Positions 1-9,903 of a stretch of 64,000 bases of DNA are shown here, piece after piece. The first letter of the stretch is position 1, and each line of letters begins with the position of its first letter. Origin of the DNA: Aestuariibaculum sediminum (GTDB lineage Bacteria; Bacteroidota; Bacteroidia; Flavobacteriales; Flavobacteriaceae); contig NZ_JACVXB010000003.1 in NCBI RefSeq assembly GCF_014596945.1, forward strand, positions 496,001 through 560,000. Direction: 5' to 3'. Below the pieces are notes generated by a model, which was not told the origin of the DNA, ran no database searches, and worked only from the letters and a program-made list of their open reading frames with translations. The translations under genes and the position numbers were made by a program.

Positions 1-3000
1 TATAACTTATGGCAATGGGGCAATTATTATCAAAATAATCGACTATTCTTGTTACAACCCAATCACATGCCAAAGGCGCATTATCTACCGTTTCATCGTT
101 TAAGCCAAATTGATTTGTTAAACCTACTCTATTGATATTTGGAAATATTCCTGAAGTGACACCTCCATTATTTTCATGAAAGTAGACGCGCCCTCCATTA
201 CCCATAGTACTACTGTATAGTGGATCAGAAATTAAGACATCGTTATCGCCATCGCAGTCAACATCGTAAATTTCTGGCACTGGGTAACTACCGCTATTTC
301 CAAGCAGGAATATATTACTAATAAAAGAGTTTCCAGGATTATAAATTTGTGGTGAAGCCAATGAAAAATATGGTGAGGTCCCTCCTGTATTTTCAAAATA
401 AGCAACGCCATGAAACCATCCTTGACTTAATAATATATCTGGAAGGTTATCGTTATTTAAATCACCAATATCGAAAAACCAATCGACTGGTGGATAATCT
501 ACACCCGAAGTCATTAAAACGGTAGTTGCTGTCGCAGGAAACACGCCCGAACCATTATTTTGATAATAACTAATTCTGTATACCGCAGCACCGGCATCAT
601 ATTCATGTAAAATAAGGTCGTTTACGCCATCGCCGTTCCAGTCGTATAATCTGTAAGATTCCGTTGAATTGAGAATATTAAGAGATACTCCCGTACTCGG
701 ATAGTTAGGAATCATTCCTGCACCAGCCGAATTTATTAAAACATTTAATTTTCCAAAGCGATCCGCGTAAAGTATATCGATATCGCCATCATTATCAATA
801 TCGCCATATTCTTTATCGCTTACTCCTCTATTAACCTTTAATTCATCTTCTACCGATAAGGGAAATAAATCTGGTGCAGCTTCCTTATAAGGACTAAAAT
901 TCAGCCCCAAACAAATGGGATTATAAATATTAACCTCCGTCATATTTGTAGGTCTTATTATTTTATCTCCTGCATCGCAATTAACCAAATAGGCACTATT
1001 TACAATTTTACTATTATGAGACATTATTTGATTAATTGGCATAACGCCTTCAAAAATTATCTCTGTAGATTCACCTATAAGCAATGGGTTTAAATTCTCG
1101 TAAAAAATGGTTCTCGTTCAATTAGAACTGGAACTATTTCCGGTCGAAACTGTATTGCAATTAAAATTAGCCTGAGATGTTGTTGAAGATGGGGTGTTAT
1201 TTAGAAAAGACACATTAAAATCTGGGGCACTTCTGTTAATCACGTTAACAAACGAAAAGTCACTTCCTCGATTTAATGTTGTTGGAAAATACACATCGTT
1301 AACATCTGGCAATTCATCTATAACCTGATATTGAAGAACATCCTTATTACCTAGGTTGGTTACAGATATTTTATAAAAAACTCCATCGTCGCATTGCGGT
1401 CTAAAGGTTACTATGCTACTAAAACTTAATAAATCTGTAGAAACTTCTTTAGTAAACTTTAAAACAGACGACTCTTTTATATTTACCTTAGCTTTTTCGG
1501 TTGTTAAAGTGTTGGTTCCGTTATCACTTAAAGTAGCGGCATTATCTATATTTCCCGGTGGTGTAAAGGCCTTTACTTTAACTTTAATAATTACACAATA
1601 ACTTGGAGCCACAGGATTTAAACAACCGTAATCGACACCAAACGTATTACAAGTTTGATTTAGGCTTACATTGTTCCATGTTAAAGTTTGTCCGCTTTGA
1701 GTAAAATTAGTCCCTATTGGCATATTACTGAAAACCACTGATAAAAATTCGTATTTAGCATCTAGCACATCTACCAATTGACCATTAAAATTTAAACTAC
1801 CGTTATTTTGAATACATAATTCAAATTCTAATTCGTCTGTAGGTGTTAATTAAATCGGTAACAAAAGGATCGTTCGTATTTGCCTTTCTTACACGTTTTA
1901 ATGCGCATAATTTAACTTGAGGATCTTCAATAGTAAAATCTATGCAACTGTCTTGACTTAATATTTCATTTACATTATTAGGTGTATCTATAATTGCGCC
2001 ATCTAAATGCGCACAATTACTAACAATAGCTCCTGTTGTTAATGCTGAATCTATAATAAAATCAATAGTGATTTGAACTGTATCATTGGGGTATAATAAG
2101 GTGTTCGAATCGGCTTTTAACAATACCGTATTGGTAGTAGCGCTTGACCAAACACTTGGAGTGCCTCCAAAACCAATATCCAAGGGAAACGTTGTTGCGA
2201 GGCCACCGTTAAAACTAATATCGAAATCTGTACTGGTCGAAGCGCTATTTATTGACCCAAAAACACTTACATATTTCGGAATTATTTCGCTTGGCAATTG
2301 ATCGGTTATTTCTACAAGTGAAATGGGTCTATTATCATTATTACTAAATGAAATCACATATTTACCTAAACACCCAGGAACGGGGTTAAAAACCTCTACA
2401 CTTTTTTCTAATACGGAACTTAAATTAGCTCCGGGCAAATTGTCGATTGCAATAACATTTGCGGTATCATTACTTAAATTTGTTTGAGGAGTTTCTCCCA
2501 AAGGTGTTCCATTTAATTCTACCGTATTCGGTATTACCTGTCCATTGGTAAGAGCACATCCACTATAATCAACTTGGATAACAAATTCTGCATACTCATA
2601 AGGAATATTTCCATTTAAATCATTATTAAGAACAATGGTATTTGTACTTGAATTAAGTACACCTGGACCACTTAAAAGTGTCACTGAGGCACAGGGTAAT
2701 GCTATTTCAGAAATACTTACATTGGTCAAGTTTAGCATTCCAAAAATTGCCCCTTCATAAAGAACATCCTTAGTAATTCTAATTTTATAATTTGCTACGC
2801 CACCACTGGTCGAAATATAATAGTTACCGTCGCTACCAAATACGGCTGGGAAAAGTGGTTCCTTTGTTATTTTACCCCAAGGGTTTATGGCTGAAGCCAC
2901 GCTAGTTAAACCCGTATCTGAGCAAAAATTTTCAATGCTGGAATTACCTCCACCATAACTTGCACAAATGTTATTAGTTACAGAAAAACCATTTGGCGTA

Positions 3001-3419
3001 ACACCCGCACAAAACCGAACTGTAATAGTAAACGACCCAGATTTTACATTACTAGGTATATTAAAAACAACGGTAGGTAAACTACTAGTATCTATTAAAC
3101 CCGAAATGTTGTTAGGGTTAGAAACTACATTCCCAGAGAAATCCAAAAATGAAGGATCTGCAACAATATCGGTAGCAGATTAACAAAGCCCATTTGGAAG
3201 AACATCTGTAATCATTAAGGTTTTACTCTGATTTAAATTTTGAAAGTCAATACTATAATTAAAAGGTTCTCCTGTTTCTATGGATGAAACCTGCACCGTA
3301 GACTTATTTATTATAGCCTCACTAGTACTATTATTTATTGTAATGGTTTGACAGTAGCTTTCAGAAAAAAAACCAATAAATAGAATAGAGAAAAAGATTT
3401 GAAGGTAATTTGATTTCAT
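1..3419 (-). pseudogene. Broken secreted repeat protein (DUF11-like domains plus VCBS/FG-GAP repeats), 3' end outside window
   Basis: The first 24 residues from ATG 3419 form a signal peptide ending ESYCQ. DUF11-like surface-protein domains follow, with phrases such as ITDVLPNG, ITDQLPSEI and VIDELPDVN. From about position 1000 down to 1 there are VCBS/FG-GAP repeats (DIDNDGDIDILYAD, DWNGDGVNDL, DVDCDGDNDVLISD). The reading frame is broken three times: an in-frame TAA at 3180-3182, a TTAA duplication (TTAATTAA, 1846-1853) that shifts frame, and an in-frame TGA at 1118-1120. Protein similarity continues smoothly across each break, so one ancestral gene is implied. Frame 1-1117 is open and runs off the window. 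Proteins of this build are normally exported by T9SS and carry a C-terminal sorting domain, which would lie outside. It sits downstream of nqrF, beyond a terminator. Sequencing error could explain one break but hardly all three. Confidence 0.85.
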
Positions 3420-3520
3420 AAAAATAATATTTCTAATAAAGGTCTTCTAATACCTCATTTAAAAGAATATTAATTTTATTAATGGAATGATTGAATCTAT
3501 AACCTGTATAATTGAATCCA

Positions 3521-3556
3521 TAAAAAAAGCCAACTCAATTGAGTTGGCTTTTTTTA
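3521..3556 (-). terminator. Perfect palindromic terminator after nqrF
   Basis: A perfect inverted repeat centred between 3538 and 3539 (stem core AGCCAACTCAA / TTGAGTTGGCT) is flanked by A and T runs on both sides. It can therefore stop transcription in either direction. It ends the nqr operon and isolates the broken gene that begins at 3419. Confidence 0.9.
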
Positions 3557-3570
3557 TATTAAGGTTTTGA

Positions 3571-4881
3571 TTATCCTCCGAAGTCATCAAATCTGATGTT
3601 TTCATCAGGGATACCAAAATCTTCTCCCATTTTTTGTACCGCTTTATTCATTAACGGTGGTCCACAGAAGTATAATTCAATATCCTCAGGCGTATCGTGT
3701 TTACTTAGGTAGTTATCAATTACACAATTATGAATGAACCCTACAAAACCATCACCTGGAGAATCGATATCTTCTTTTACTTTCCAGTTATCTTCTGGTA
3801 AAGGCTCAGAAAGCGCTAAGAAGAAACGGAAATTAGGGAATTCCTTTTCTAATTGATAGAAGTGATCCAGGTAGAATAATTCTCGTTTAGAACGACCTCC
3901 GTACCAATAGGTAACTTTACGTCCAGTTTTTAACGTTTTAAACAAGTGATATAAGTGTGAACGCATTGGTGCCATACCAGCTCCACCACCAACATAAAGC
4001 ATTTCTGCTTCAGATTCGTTGATAAAGAATTCACCGTAAGGACCAGAAATCACAACTTTATCTCCTGGTTTTCTCGAGAAAATATAAGACGACGCTACTC
4101 CTGGGTTTACGTCCATCCATCCATTTTTATTTCTATCCCATGGCGGCGTAGCAATACGCACATTTAGCATGATATCGCGACCTTCGGCAGGGTAAGACGC
4201 CATAGAGTAAGCACGCTCTACAGTTTCGTCATTTTTCATAACTAATGGCCATAACCCAAATTTATCCCATTCTGCCTGAAATTTGTCTGGAGTTTCATGC
4301 TCCTCAGGATGCGCTGTAATATCAATATCAGAATATTTAATCTCACACTGTGGAATTTCGATTTGAATATACCCACCTGCTTTGTAATTCATATCCTCAG
4401 GAATACGTACTACAAACTCTTTAATAAATGAAGCCACGTTGTAGTTACGCACCACTTCCGCTTCCCATTTTTTAATACCAAATACCTCTTCCGGTATAGT
4501 GATATCCATATCTTGTTTTACCTTAACCTGACATGCCAAACGTGCTCCATGTTGTAACTCCTTACGGGTAAAGTGAGGAGTTTCGGTTGGAAGTGCTTCA
4601 CCTCCACCAGCATTCACGTGACATTCACATTGAATACAAGTTCCACCACCACCACATGCTGATGGTAAAAATATTTTTTGATTTCCTAAAGTAGATAATA
4701 AACTACCTCCTGAAGCAACTTCGATTTCCTTTTCGCCATTAATAGTAATCTTTACCGGCCCAGAAGGCGATAACTTTTGTTTCACTACTAATAGTAAAGT
4801 CACCAATAAAAGCGTAATGACTAAGAACGCTGCTACCGTTGCTACTATTGTTCCTGTTGTACCTGCTGCTAATAAAATCAT
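3571..4881 (-). CDS. nqrF: Na+-translocating NADH:quinone reductase subunit F
   Basis: This is the NADH-oxidising entry subunit of the Na+-NQR complex. It passes electrons from NADH through FAD and a 2Fe-2S centre. The 436 residues start with one membrane helix (about 8-33). A ferredoxin-type domain follows with ligands C76, C82, C85 and C117 (C-x5-C-x2-C...C). A ferredoxin-reductase module carries the FAD motif RAYSMASYP (223-231) and the nucleotide-binding glycine motif GGGAGMAP (298-305), and the protein ends in FDDFGG. Length matches the family (about 407 in Vibrio, slightly longer here). It is the last gene of nqrABCDEF, starting 1 bp after the nqrE stop, and is followed by a strong terminator. 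Confidence 0.97.
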   Translation of the reverse strand: MILLAAGTTGTIVATVAAFLVITLLLVTLLLVVKQKLSPSGPVKITINGEKEIEVASGGSLLSTLGNQKIFLPSACGGGGTCIQCECHVNAGGGEALPTETPHFTRKELQHGARLACQVKVKQDMDITIPEEVFGIKKWEAEVVRNYNVASFIKEFVVRIPEDMNYKAGGYIQIEIPQCEIKYSDIDITAHPEEHETPDKFQAEWDKFGLWPLVMKNDETVERAYSMASYPAEGRDIMLNVRIATPPWDRNKNGWMDVNPGVASSYIFSRKPGDKVVISGPYGEFFINESEAEMLYVGGGAGMAPMRSHLYHLFKTLKTGRKVTYWYGGRSKRELFYLDHFYQLEKEFPNFRFFLALSEPLPEDNWKVKEDIDSPGDGFVGFIHNCVIDNYLSKHDTPEDIELYFCGPPLMNKAVQKMGEDFGIPDENIRFDDFGG

Positions 4882-4882
4882 C

Positions 4883-5626
4883 TTAATTATTTGTATTGTT
4901 AGCTAACTCTTCTTTCGCTGTTTCTGCCGCGTTCAAGGCAACTTGGTCATTTGATCGTGTTTCCTCTTTAACTGAAGCTGTTTTTTCTTCTTTCTTAGCC
5001 TCATCATCTCCACCTGTTAACATACCACCAAAACTCATGAATCCAATGGCCATTAAACCCGTAATGATGAAGGTAATACCTAAACCACGTAAGGCTGGCG
5101 GCACATTTGAATATCTGATTTTTTCGCGTATCGCAGCAATAGCAAGAATGGCTAAGAACCATCCGATACCTGAACCAATACCGTAAACTGTCGCTAAACC
5201 TATAGTTGGGATTTCACGGGATTGCATAAATAACGAACCTCCTAAAATAGCACAGTTTACCGCAATAAGAGGTAAGAAAATACCAAGTGAGTTGTATAAG
5301 GATGGTGAGAACTTCTCAACCACGATTTCAACTAATTGTACCATGGTTGCGATGGTAGCAATAAACAGGATAAATGATAAGAAACTTAAATCGTAAGCGG
5401 CATAGTCTTCACCTAACCATTTTAATGCTCCTGGTTGTAATATATACTGATCCAGTAACCAGTTAACCGGCACTGTAACAGCAAGTACAAAGATAACCGC
5501 AGCACCAAGTCCAACAGCTGTTGATACTTTTTTAGATACTGCAAGGTAAGAACACATTCCTAAGAAAGTGGCAAATACCATGTTATCTATAAATATTGAT
5601 TTTAAAAATAATTCTAAATGTTCCAT
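4883..5626 (-). CDS. nqrE: Na+-NQR subunit E with an extra charged C-terminal tail
   Basis: This integral membrane subunit pairs with NqrD around a buried iron centre. Six hydrophobic segments lie in residues 1-205. C25 and C125 sit at the places where the family has its iron-ligating cysteines. The protein is 247 aa, while the usual length is about 200. The surplus is a hydrophilic, lysine- and glutamate-rich tail from about residue 207, likely on one face of the membrane; its role is unknown. The start codon ATG 5626 follows a GAATTCT repeat that fills the nqrD-nqrE gap. No Shine-Dalgarno is visible; an A-rich stretch precedes the ATG, as is normal in this phylum. Confidence 0.95.
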   Translation of the reverse strand: MEHLELFLKSIFIDNMVFATFLGMCSYLAVSKKVSTAVGLGAAVIFVLAVTVPVNWLLDQYILQPGALKWLGEDYAAYDLSFLSFILFIATIATMVQLVEIVVEKFSPSLYNSLGIFLPLIAVNCAILGGSLFMQSREIPTIGLATVYGIGSGIGWFLAILAIAAIREKIRYSNVPPALRGLGITFIITGLMAIGFMSFGGMLTGGDDEAKKEEKTASVKEETRSNDQVALNAAETAKEELANNTNN

Positions 5627-5640
5627 TTTTTTTCAATTAT

Positions 5641-5666
5641 GAATTCTGAATTCTGAATTCTGAATT
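5641..5666. repeat. Tandem heptamer (GAATTCT)3 + GAATT in the nqrD-nqrE gap
   Basis: Three full copies of the 7-bp unit GAATTCT plus five more bases fill most of the 41-bp gap between the nqrD stop (5668) and the nqrE start (5626). Each unit contains GAATTC, so the array is also nearly self-complementary. Slipped-strand changes here would alter the distance between the two genes without touching protein. Confidence 0.9.
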
Positions 5667-5667
5667 A

Positions 5668-6315
5668 TTAATGATCTTCTATTAATGCTTTGTTTCTAGA
5701 ACGTTGCACCCAAATAATGATTCCAACAACAATTAATGCCATTGGAGATAATAACATAAAACCGTTATTTTCATACCCTATAGCGTATAACCCTGTTTTT
5801 TCAATTGGATCGCCTAAAACCTTAAAGCCTAGTAAAGTTCCTGAACCTAACAACTCTCTAAAGAATCCTACGATTACTAAAATTAAACCATAACCAGCAG
5901 CATTACCAATACCATCTAAAAAGGATTTCCATGGGCCATTTCCTAAAGCAAACGCCTCAAAACGTCCCATAATAATACAGTTTGTAATAATTAAACCTAC
6001 GAATACCGATAAGGTTTTACTTAACTCATATGAGAATGCTTTTAATACTTGATCTACTATAATTACTAAAGCTGCAACAACAACCAACTGAACTATAATT
6101 CTAATTTTTGAAGGAATGATGTTTCTCATTAAAGAAATAACAACATTTCCAATACCTAATACAGCCATAACAGAAATAGCCATTACAATTGATGCCTTTA
6201 ACTGCGCTGTAATTGCTAAAGCTGAACAAATACCTAATACCTGAATAGTAATCGGGTTATTATCTGCTAATGGGTCTGTAATTAACTTTGCGTCTTTTTT
6301 TGATAAAAGTCCCAT
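5668..6315 (-). CDS. nqrD: Na+-NQR subunit D
   Basis: This integral membrane subunit is homologous to NqrE and forms with it the pathway around the intramembrane iron centre. It has 215 residues with six predicted helices. C30 (in VLGICSAL) and C113 (in IITNCIIMG) correspond to the family's iron-ligating cysteines. Length is normal (about 210). It lies 4 bp downstream of nqrC, so it is cotranscribed. Nothing is unusual in the gene itself; the gap after it holds the GAATTCT repeat. Confidence 0.96.
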   Translation of the reverse strand: MGLLSKKDAKLITDPLADNNPITIQVLGICSALAITAQLKASIVMAISVMAVLGIGNVVISLMRNIIPSKIRIIVQLVVVAALVIIVDQVLKAFSYELSKTLSVFVGLIITNCIIMGRFEAFALGNGPWKSFLDGIGNAAGYGLILVIVGFFRELLGSGTLLGFKVLGDPIEKTGLYAIGYENNGFMLLSPMALIVVGIIIWVQRSRNKALIEDH

Positions 6316-6319
6316 ACGA

Positions 6320-7072
6320 TTATTTAGTTTTTAAATTATCAAAATAAGGTTTATAAAGCTTTAAATCGCTTTTAATCATTGCTGAAACCCCATTACCTGT
6401 AATTGTTGCTCCGGCAATAGCATCAACCTCATTATCTGTTTTATCCTCATTTGTTGGATCGGCATTTCCTTTAGCTACATCAACACCTTTAAAGTTTCCG
6501 TTAGCATCTAAAAGGTGCTCTCCAATAAAATCGTCCATAAAGAAACGCTCTTTAATATTCGCTCCTAAACCAGGTGTTTCACCTTTATGGTCAAAATAAG
6601 CTCCTTGAATTACCATGTCTTCATTAACTGAAACATAGCCCCAAATCGCATCCCAAAGACCTTTACCATAAATTGGAATTACGTAATATGTTTGTCCGTC
6701 CTTTTCCCCAATAAATAACGGTAAGTTACGTTTTGAAGGGTCGCCACCTGCTGCAGCCTTATCCTTTTTAAGATCGATTAAATAGGCTTGATCATCTTCT
6801 GAAACATTGCCATCTTTAATCACCTCTTGTTTAGTAATATATTTTGAAAACAATTCTGATGCTTCTGAAGTTGCAACAAAGTTTGCACTTCCCTCATCAT
6901 TATTGTTTACTCCCATCGCGTACAAAATATTTTGTTGCTTTTCTATACGCATGTTTTCTGAAATTTTCGGTTTTAAAGAAGAAGCTGTAAATGCTAATAA
7001 GGCTCCTACCACTACTACCATCGCTATCGCAAATAGAATAGTATATGAATTTTTGTCTGTTCTATTTTCCAT
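6320..7072 (-). CDS. nqrC: Na+-NQR subunit C (covalent FMN)
   Basis: NqrC is anchored by one N-terminal helix (about 10-31) and exposes a domain that carries covalently bound FMN. The attachment motif is D217-A-I-A-G-A-T223-I-T, so T223 is the expected flavinylated threonine. The residue before GAT is alanine, where the usual motif has serine or threonine. The gene encodes 250 residues, close to the family size. It starts 2 bp after the nqrB stop and ends 4 bp before nqrD. The flavin transferase ApbE, needed for attachment, is not in this window. Confidence 0.96.
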   Translation of the reverse strand: MENRTDKNSYTILFAIAMVVVVGALLAFTASSLKPKISENMRIEKQQNILYAMGVNNNDEGSANFVATSEASELFSKYITKQEVIKDGNVSEDDQAYLIDLKKDKAAAGGDPSKRNLPLFIGEKDGQTYYVIPIYGKGLWDAIWGYVSVNEDMVIQGAYFDHKGETPGLGANIKERFFMDDFIGEHLLDANGNFKGVDVAKGNADPTNEDKTDNEVDAIAGATITGNGVSAMIKSDLKLYKPYFDNLKTK

Positions 7073-7074
7073 CG

Positions 7075-8301
7075 TTATGCAACTTTAGCTTTTAAACGTT
7101 TCATTCTTTTCTTCACATTACCTTGAATCACGTAGTGATCGATGGTTGGAGCAAACACATTCATTAATAAAATGGCTAACATCACACCTTCTGGGTAAGC
7201 CGGGTTAAATACACGAATTAAAATAGATATAAAACCTACTAAAAATCCGTAAATCCATTTTCCTTTATTGGTTTGTGAAGCTGTAACCGGATCGGTGGCC
7301 ATAAATACCGTACCAAAAGCAAAACCACCAATCATTAAGTGGTGCCAAAACGGCGTGTTCATCAATCCGTAAAATTTACTACCTTCTCCAATTATACCTG
7401 CATCGGCAACCTGGTTAAAGATTAATCCCATGACAATGGCTCCTAAAGCTGATGACAACATAATTCTCCAGCTACCAATTTTTGTAAAGATTAAAAACAG
7501 TCCGCCTAAGAGAATTAATAACGTTGAAGTTTCGCCAACCGACCCAGGAATAAATCCTAAAAACATATCAGCCGTTGAATACGCAAAATCTTTTCCTTGT
7601 GCCAGACTTCCTAGAATTGTTTCGCCAGATATAGCATCTAAATTTGCTCCAGCTGCAATTTCGTTAGCGCGCTCTACAGCACCTTCAACCCATACTTTAT
7701 CTCCAGACATCCAAGTTGGATACGCGAAGAATAAAAAAGCTCTAATTGTTAAGGCTGGATTAAGAATATTCATCCCTGTACCTCCAAATACTTCTTTACC
7801 TATAACAACACCAAAAGCAACAGCTACAGCTAACATCCAAAGTGGAATATCAACAGGAACAATTAAAGGTACTAACATACCGGTAACAAGATATCCCTCT
7901 TCTACTTCGTGCTTTTTAATGATTGCGAATAAGAATTCAATTCCTAAACCTACACCATAAGACACAATAACTAACGGAAGAATTTTCCAGAAACCTATTG
8001 AAAAGTTAGCTAAAGTCCAGAATTCCGAACTAAAGAAACCTCCAGAAACCGCATCGATAGCACCTGTGGCTAAATGATGCTGGTACCCTGCGTTAAACAT
8101 TCCGAAAATTAAACATGGTACCATCGCCATAATTACGGTGTTCATGGTACGCTTTAAATCGTCGGCCACCTTAATGTGGGTACCTCCGTGGGTAGTCTCA
8201 TCAGGCAAGTATAAAAAAGTATGAAGCGCATTGAATGCCGGAGCATACTTACTGCTTCTAAACTTTCTTTTTAAAACATGTAATTTATTTTTTAAACTCA
8301 T
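7075..8301 (-). CDS. nqrB: Na+-NQR subunit B (covalent FMN, membrane core)
   Basis: NqrB is the largest membrane subunit and carries the second covalent FMN plus riboflavin; it forms the main sodium path. The 408-residue protein has about ten hydrophobic segments. The likely FMN site is D222-A-I-S-G-E-T228; glutamate replaces the usual alanine of SGAT. A conserved NPALTIRAFLFF stretch lies at about 181-192. It is followed after 2 bp by nqrC and preceded by a 75-bp AT-rich gap after nqrA. Length and order fit the standard operon. Confidence 0.96.
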   Translation of the reverse strand: MSLKNKLHVLKRKFRSSKYAPAFNALHTFLYLPDETTHGGTHIKVADDLKRTMNTVIMAMVPCLIFGMFNAGYQHHLATGAIDAVSGGFFSSEFWTLANFSIGFWKILPLVIVSYGVGLGIEFLFAIIKKHEVEEGYLVTGMLVPLIVPVDIPLWMLAVAVAFGVVIGKEVFGGTGMNILNPALTIRAFLFFAYPTWMSGDKVWVEGAVERANEIAAGANLDAISGETILGSLAQGKDFAYSTADMFLGFIPGSVGETSTLLILLGGLFLIFTKIGSWRIMLSSALGAIVMGLIFNQVADAGIIGEGSKFYGLMNTPFWHHLMIGGFAFGTVFMATDPVTASQTNKGKWIYGFLVGFISILIRVFNPAYPEGVMLAILLMNVFAPTIDHYVIQGNVKKRMKRLKAKVA

Positions 8302-8376
8302 TTTTTATAGTTTTCATTCTTTATTAAGAAAAATGAATAAGATTTTATTTTTCGTTTTGACTTACAAACCGATTAA

Positions 8377-9732
8377 TTATCCAATCTCTTTTAGCATTAA
8401 GTCTAAACCTTCTCTAATAATTTTTTGATGCGGTTGTTTTGAAACACAAACAAATTCTGTTAATGCAAAATCTTCAGGAGCTACTTCATACATTCCTAAA
8501 GCTTCCATTTCATCTAAATCTTTATACATACAAGCTTTTAAAACTTGTAATGGATAAATATCTAAAGGAAAGACCTCTTCGTAACCACCTGTTACCACAA
8601 ATGCACGATGCTCACCGTTTGTATTGGTATTTAAATCGTAAACTTTTTTAGGGTTTAACCAAGAGAATGTTAATGCTCTTGAAGTCGATATTTTATTAAA
8701 CACGGGCTTATTCCATCCGAATAATTCATAATCATCGCCTTCTGGAATTACGGTTATTACATTGCTGTAATAATCAAGAGCCCCATCTGGTTTTATATGT
8801 TTTCCACTTAAAACGTTTCCTGATATAATACGAGGATGTGCTCCCTGAGCAACACCTTTATCGTAAATCATAGTAGCTACTTCGCTACCTATTTTAGTTT
8901 TAAAGTAACGTGGTTTTTCAATTTCAGAACCTGCTAAAGCAACTATGCGCTCAGCATTAAATTTACCTGTCAATAATAATTCACCGATAATAACGAGGTC
9001 TTGTGCGTTTACTGTCCAAACAACTTCCCCTTTATTTACAGGATCAACTTTGTTTATTAACGTTCCAACATTTCCTACTGGGTGCGGTCCAGACACTTTA
9101 TGAAGTGTCACTCCTGTTAATCCAGCTAATGGCGAATTGGAATTAGCGCCTACCGACACGTGAATTTTACCACTAGTTAATTTACCTAGCGCATTAATAG
9201 CAGCCTGCAATTCAGTTTCTTTTCCTTTTAAAGTAAAATCCAAATCCGCTGCTAATGGTGCACTGGCGTAACCAGAAATAAAAATCGCCTTTGGTGTTTT
9301 AGACGGATTTGCAACCACATCGTAAGGACGCTGCTTAATGAACGGCCAACAACCTGAAGCTAAAAAATGCGCCTTAACCGCATCGGGTTGAGCCGCATCT
9401 ATATCAAACTTACCGTTGTCTTGATACACTTGTTCGCTGTCTACTTCTATTTTAACAGCATCTACTCTACGTTTCGGTCCACGAACCACCTCGACTACAG
9501 TACCAGAAACAGGAGACACAAATTTTACAGCCTCATTCGATTTATCGTAAAAAATCGTTTCACCTGCTTTTAATTTGGTTCCTTCTCTAGCTATAAGTTT
9601 TGGAATTACGCTGTGGAAATCTTCGGGTCTAACGGTGCAAAATTTACTGATAACTGCTTGCTCTACAGTTTTTTCAGCTTCACCTTTTAAGTTAATATTC
9701 AGACCTTTTTTAATCTTAATGTCGTTTGACAT
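8377..9732 (-). CDS. nqrA: Na+-NQR subunit A
   Basis: NqrA is the soluble subunit at the cytoplasmic side, associated with quinone binding. This 451-residue protein starts with the family's lipoyl-like N-terminal domain (KGLNINLKGEAEK; HSVIPKLIAREGTKLKAGE) and has no membrane segment. It is the first gene of nqrABCDEF. A TAAATTTG -7 box lies about 40 bp upstream of the ATG at 9732. The operon gives the cell a sodium-coupled entry to the respiratory chain. Confidence 0.96.
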   Translation of the reverse strand: MSNDIKIKKGLNINLKGEAEKTVEQAVISKFCTVRPEDFHSVIPKLIAREGTKLKAGETIFYDKSNEAVKFVSPVSGTVVEVVRGPKRRVDAVKIEVDSEQVYQDNGKFDIDAAQPDAVKAHFLASGCWPFIKQRPYDVVANPSKTPKAIFISGYASAPLAADLDFTLKGKETELQAAINALGKLTSGKIHVSVGANSNSPLAGLTGVTLHKVSGPHPVGNVGTLINKVDPVNKGEVVWTVNAQDLVIIGELLLTGKFNAERIVALAGSEIEKPRYFKTKIGSEVATMIYDKGVAQGAHPRIISGNVLSGKHIKPDGALDYYSNVITVIPEGDDYELFGWNKPVFNKISTSRALTFSWLNPKKVYDLNTNTNGEHRAFVVTGGYEEVFPLDIYPLQVLKACMYKDLDEMEALGMYEVAPEDFALTEFVCVSKQPHQKIIREGLDLMLKEIG

Positions 9733-9770
9733 ACGCTATATAATTGAATTTTGTTGTCTAAAAAGCGACG

Positions 9771-9778
9771 CAAATTTA
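9771..9778 (-). promoter_or_regulatory. Promoter -7 box of the nqr operon
   Basis: On the minus strand this reads TAAATTTG, an exact match to the Bacteroidota -7 consensus TAnnTTTG. It is 38 bp upstream of the nqrA start. No convincing -33 TTTG was seen at the usual spacing. Confidence 0.6.
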
Positions 9779-9852
9779 CTGAATTTCTTTAGGAATAAAA
9801 TACAATGTCTTGGCATAGTTTGTTATTTGTACAGATTCTAAATAACGAAATA

Positions 9853-9882
9853 TTGCTCAGGCATGAAAATTGTATATATTTA
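9853..9882 (+). promoter_or_regulatory. Probable promoter of the T9SS plug gene
   Basis: TTG at 9853-9855, a 19-bp spacer, then TATATTTA at 9875-9882 (one base off TAnnTTTG). The ATG follows 21 bp later, so the leader would be short. Confidence 0.45.
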
Positions 9883-9903
9883 CAGAAATATTAGCGTAAT
9901 TCA

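Noticed and set aside
5641-5666. GAATTCT array as a possible CRISPR-like or phage attachment repeat
   Set aside because: Unit is 7 bp without spacers and lies inside an intact operon.
7430-7960. Plus-strand open frame of 176 codons antisense to nqrB
   Set aside because: Shadow of a well-supported nqrB reading frame; composition is proline- and threonine-rich as expected from the complement of membrane codons.
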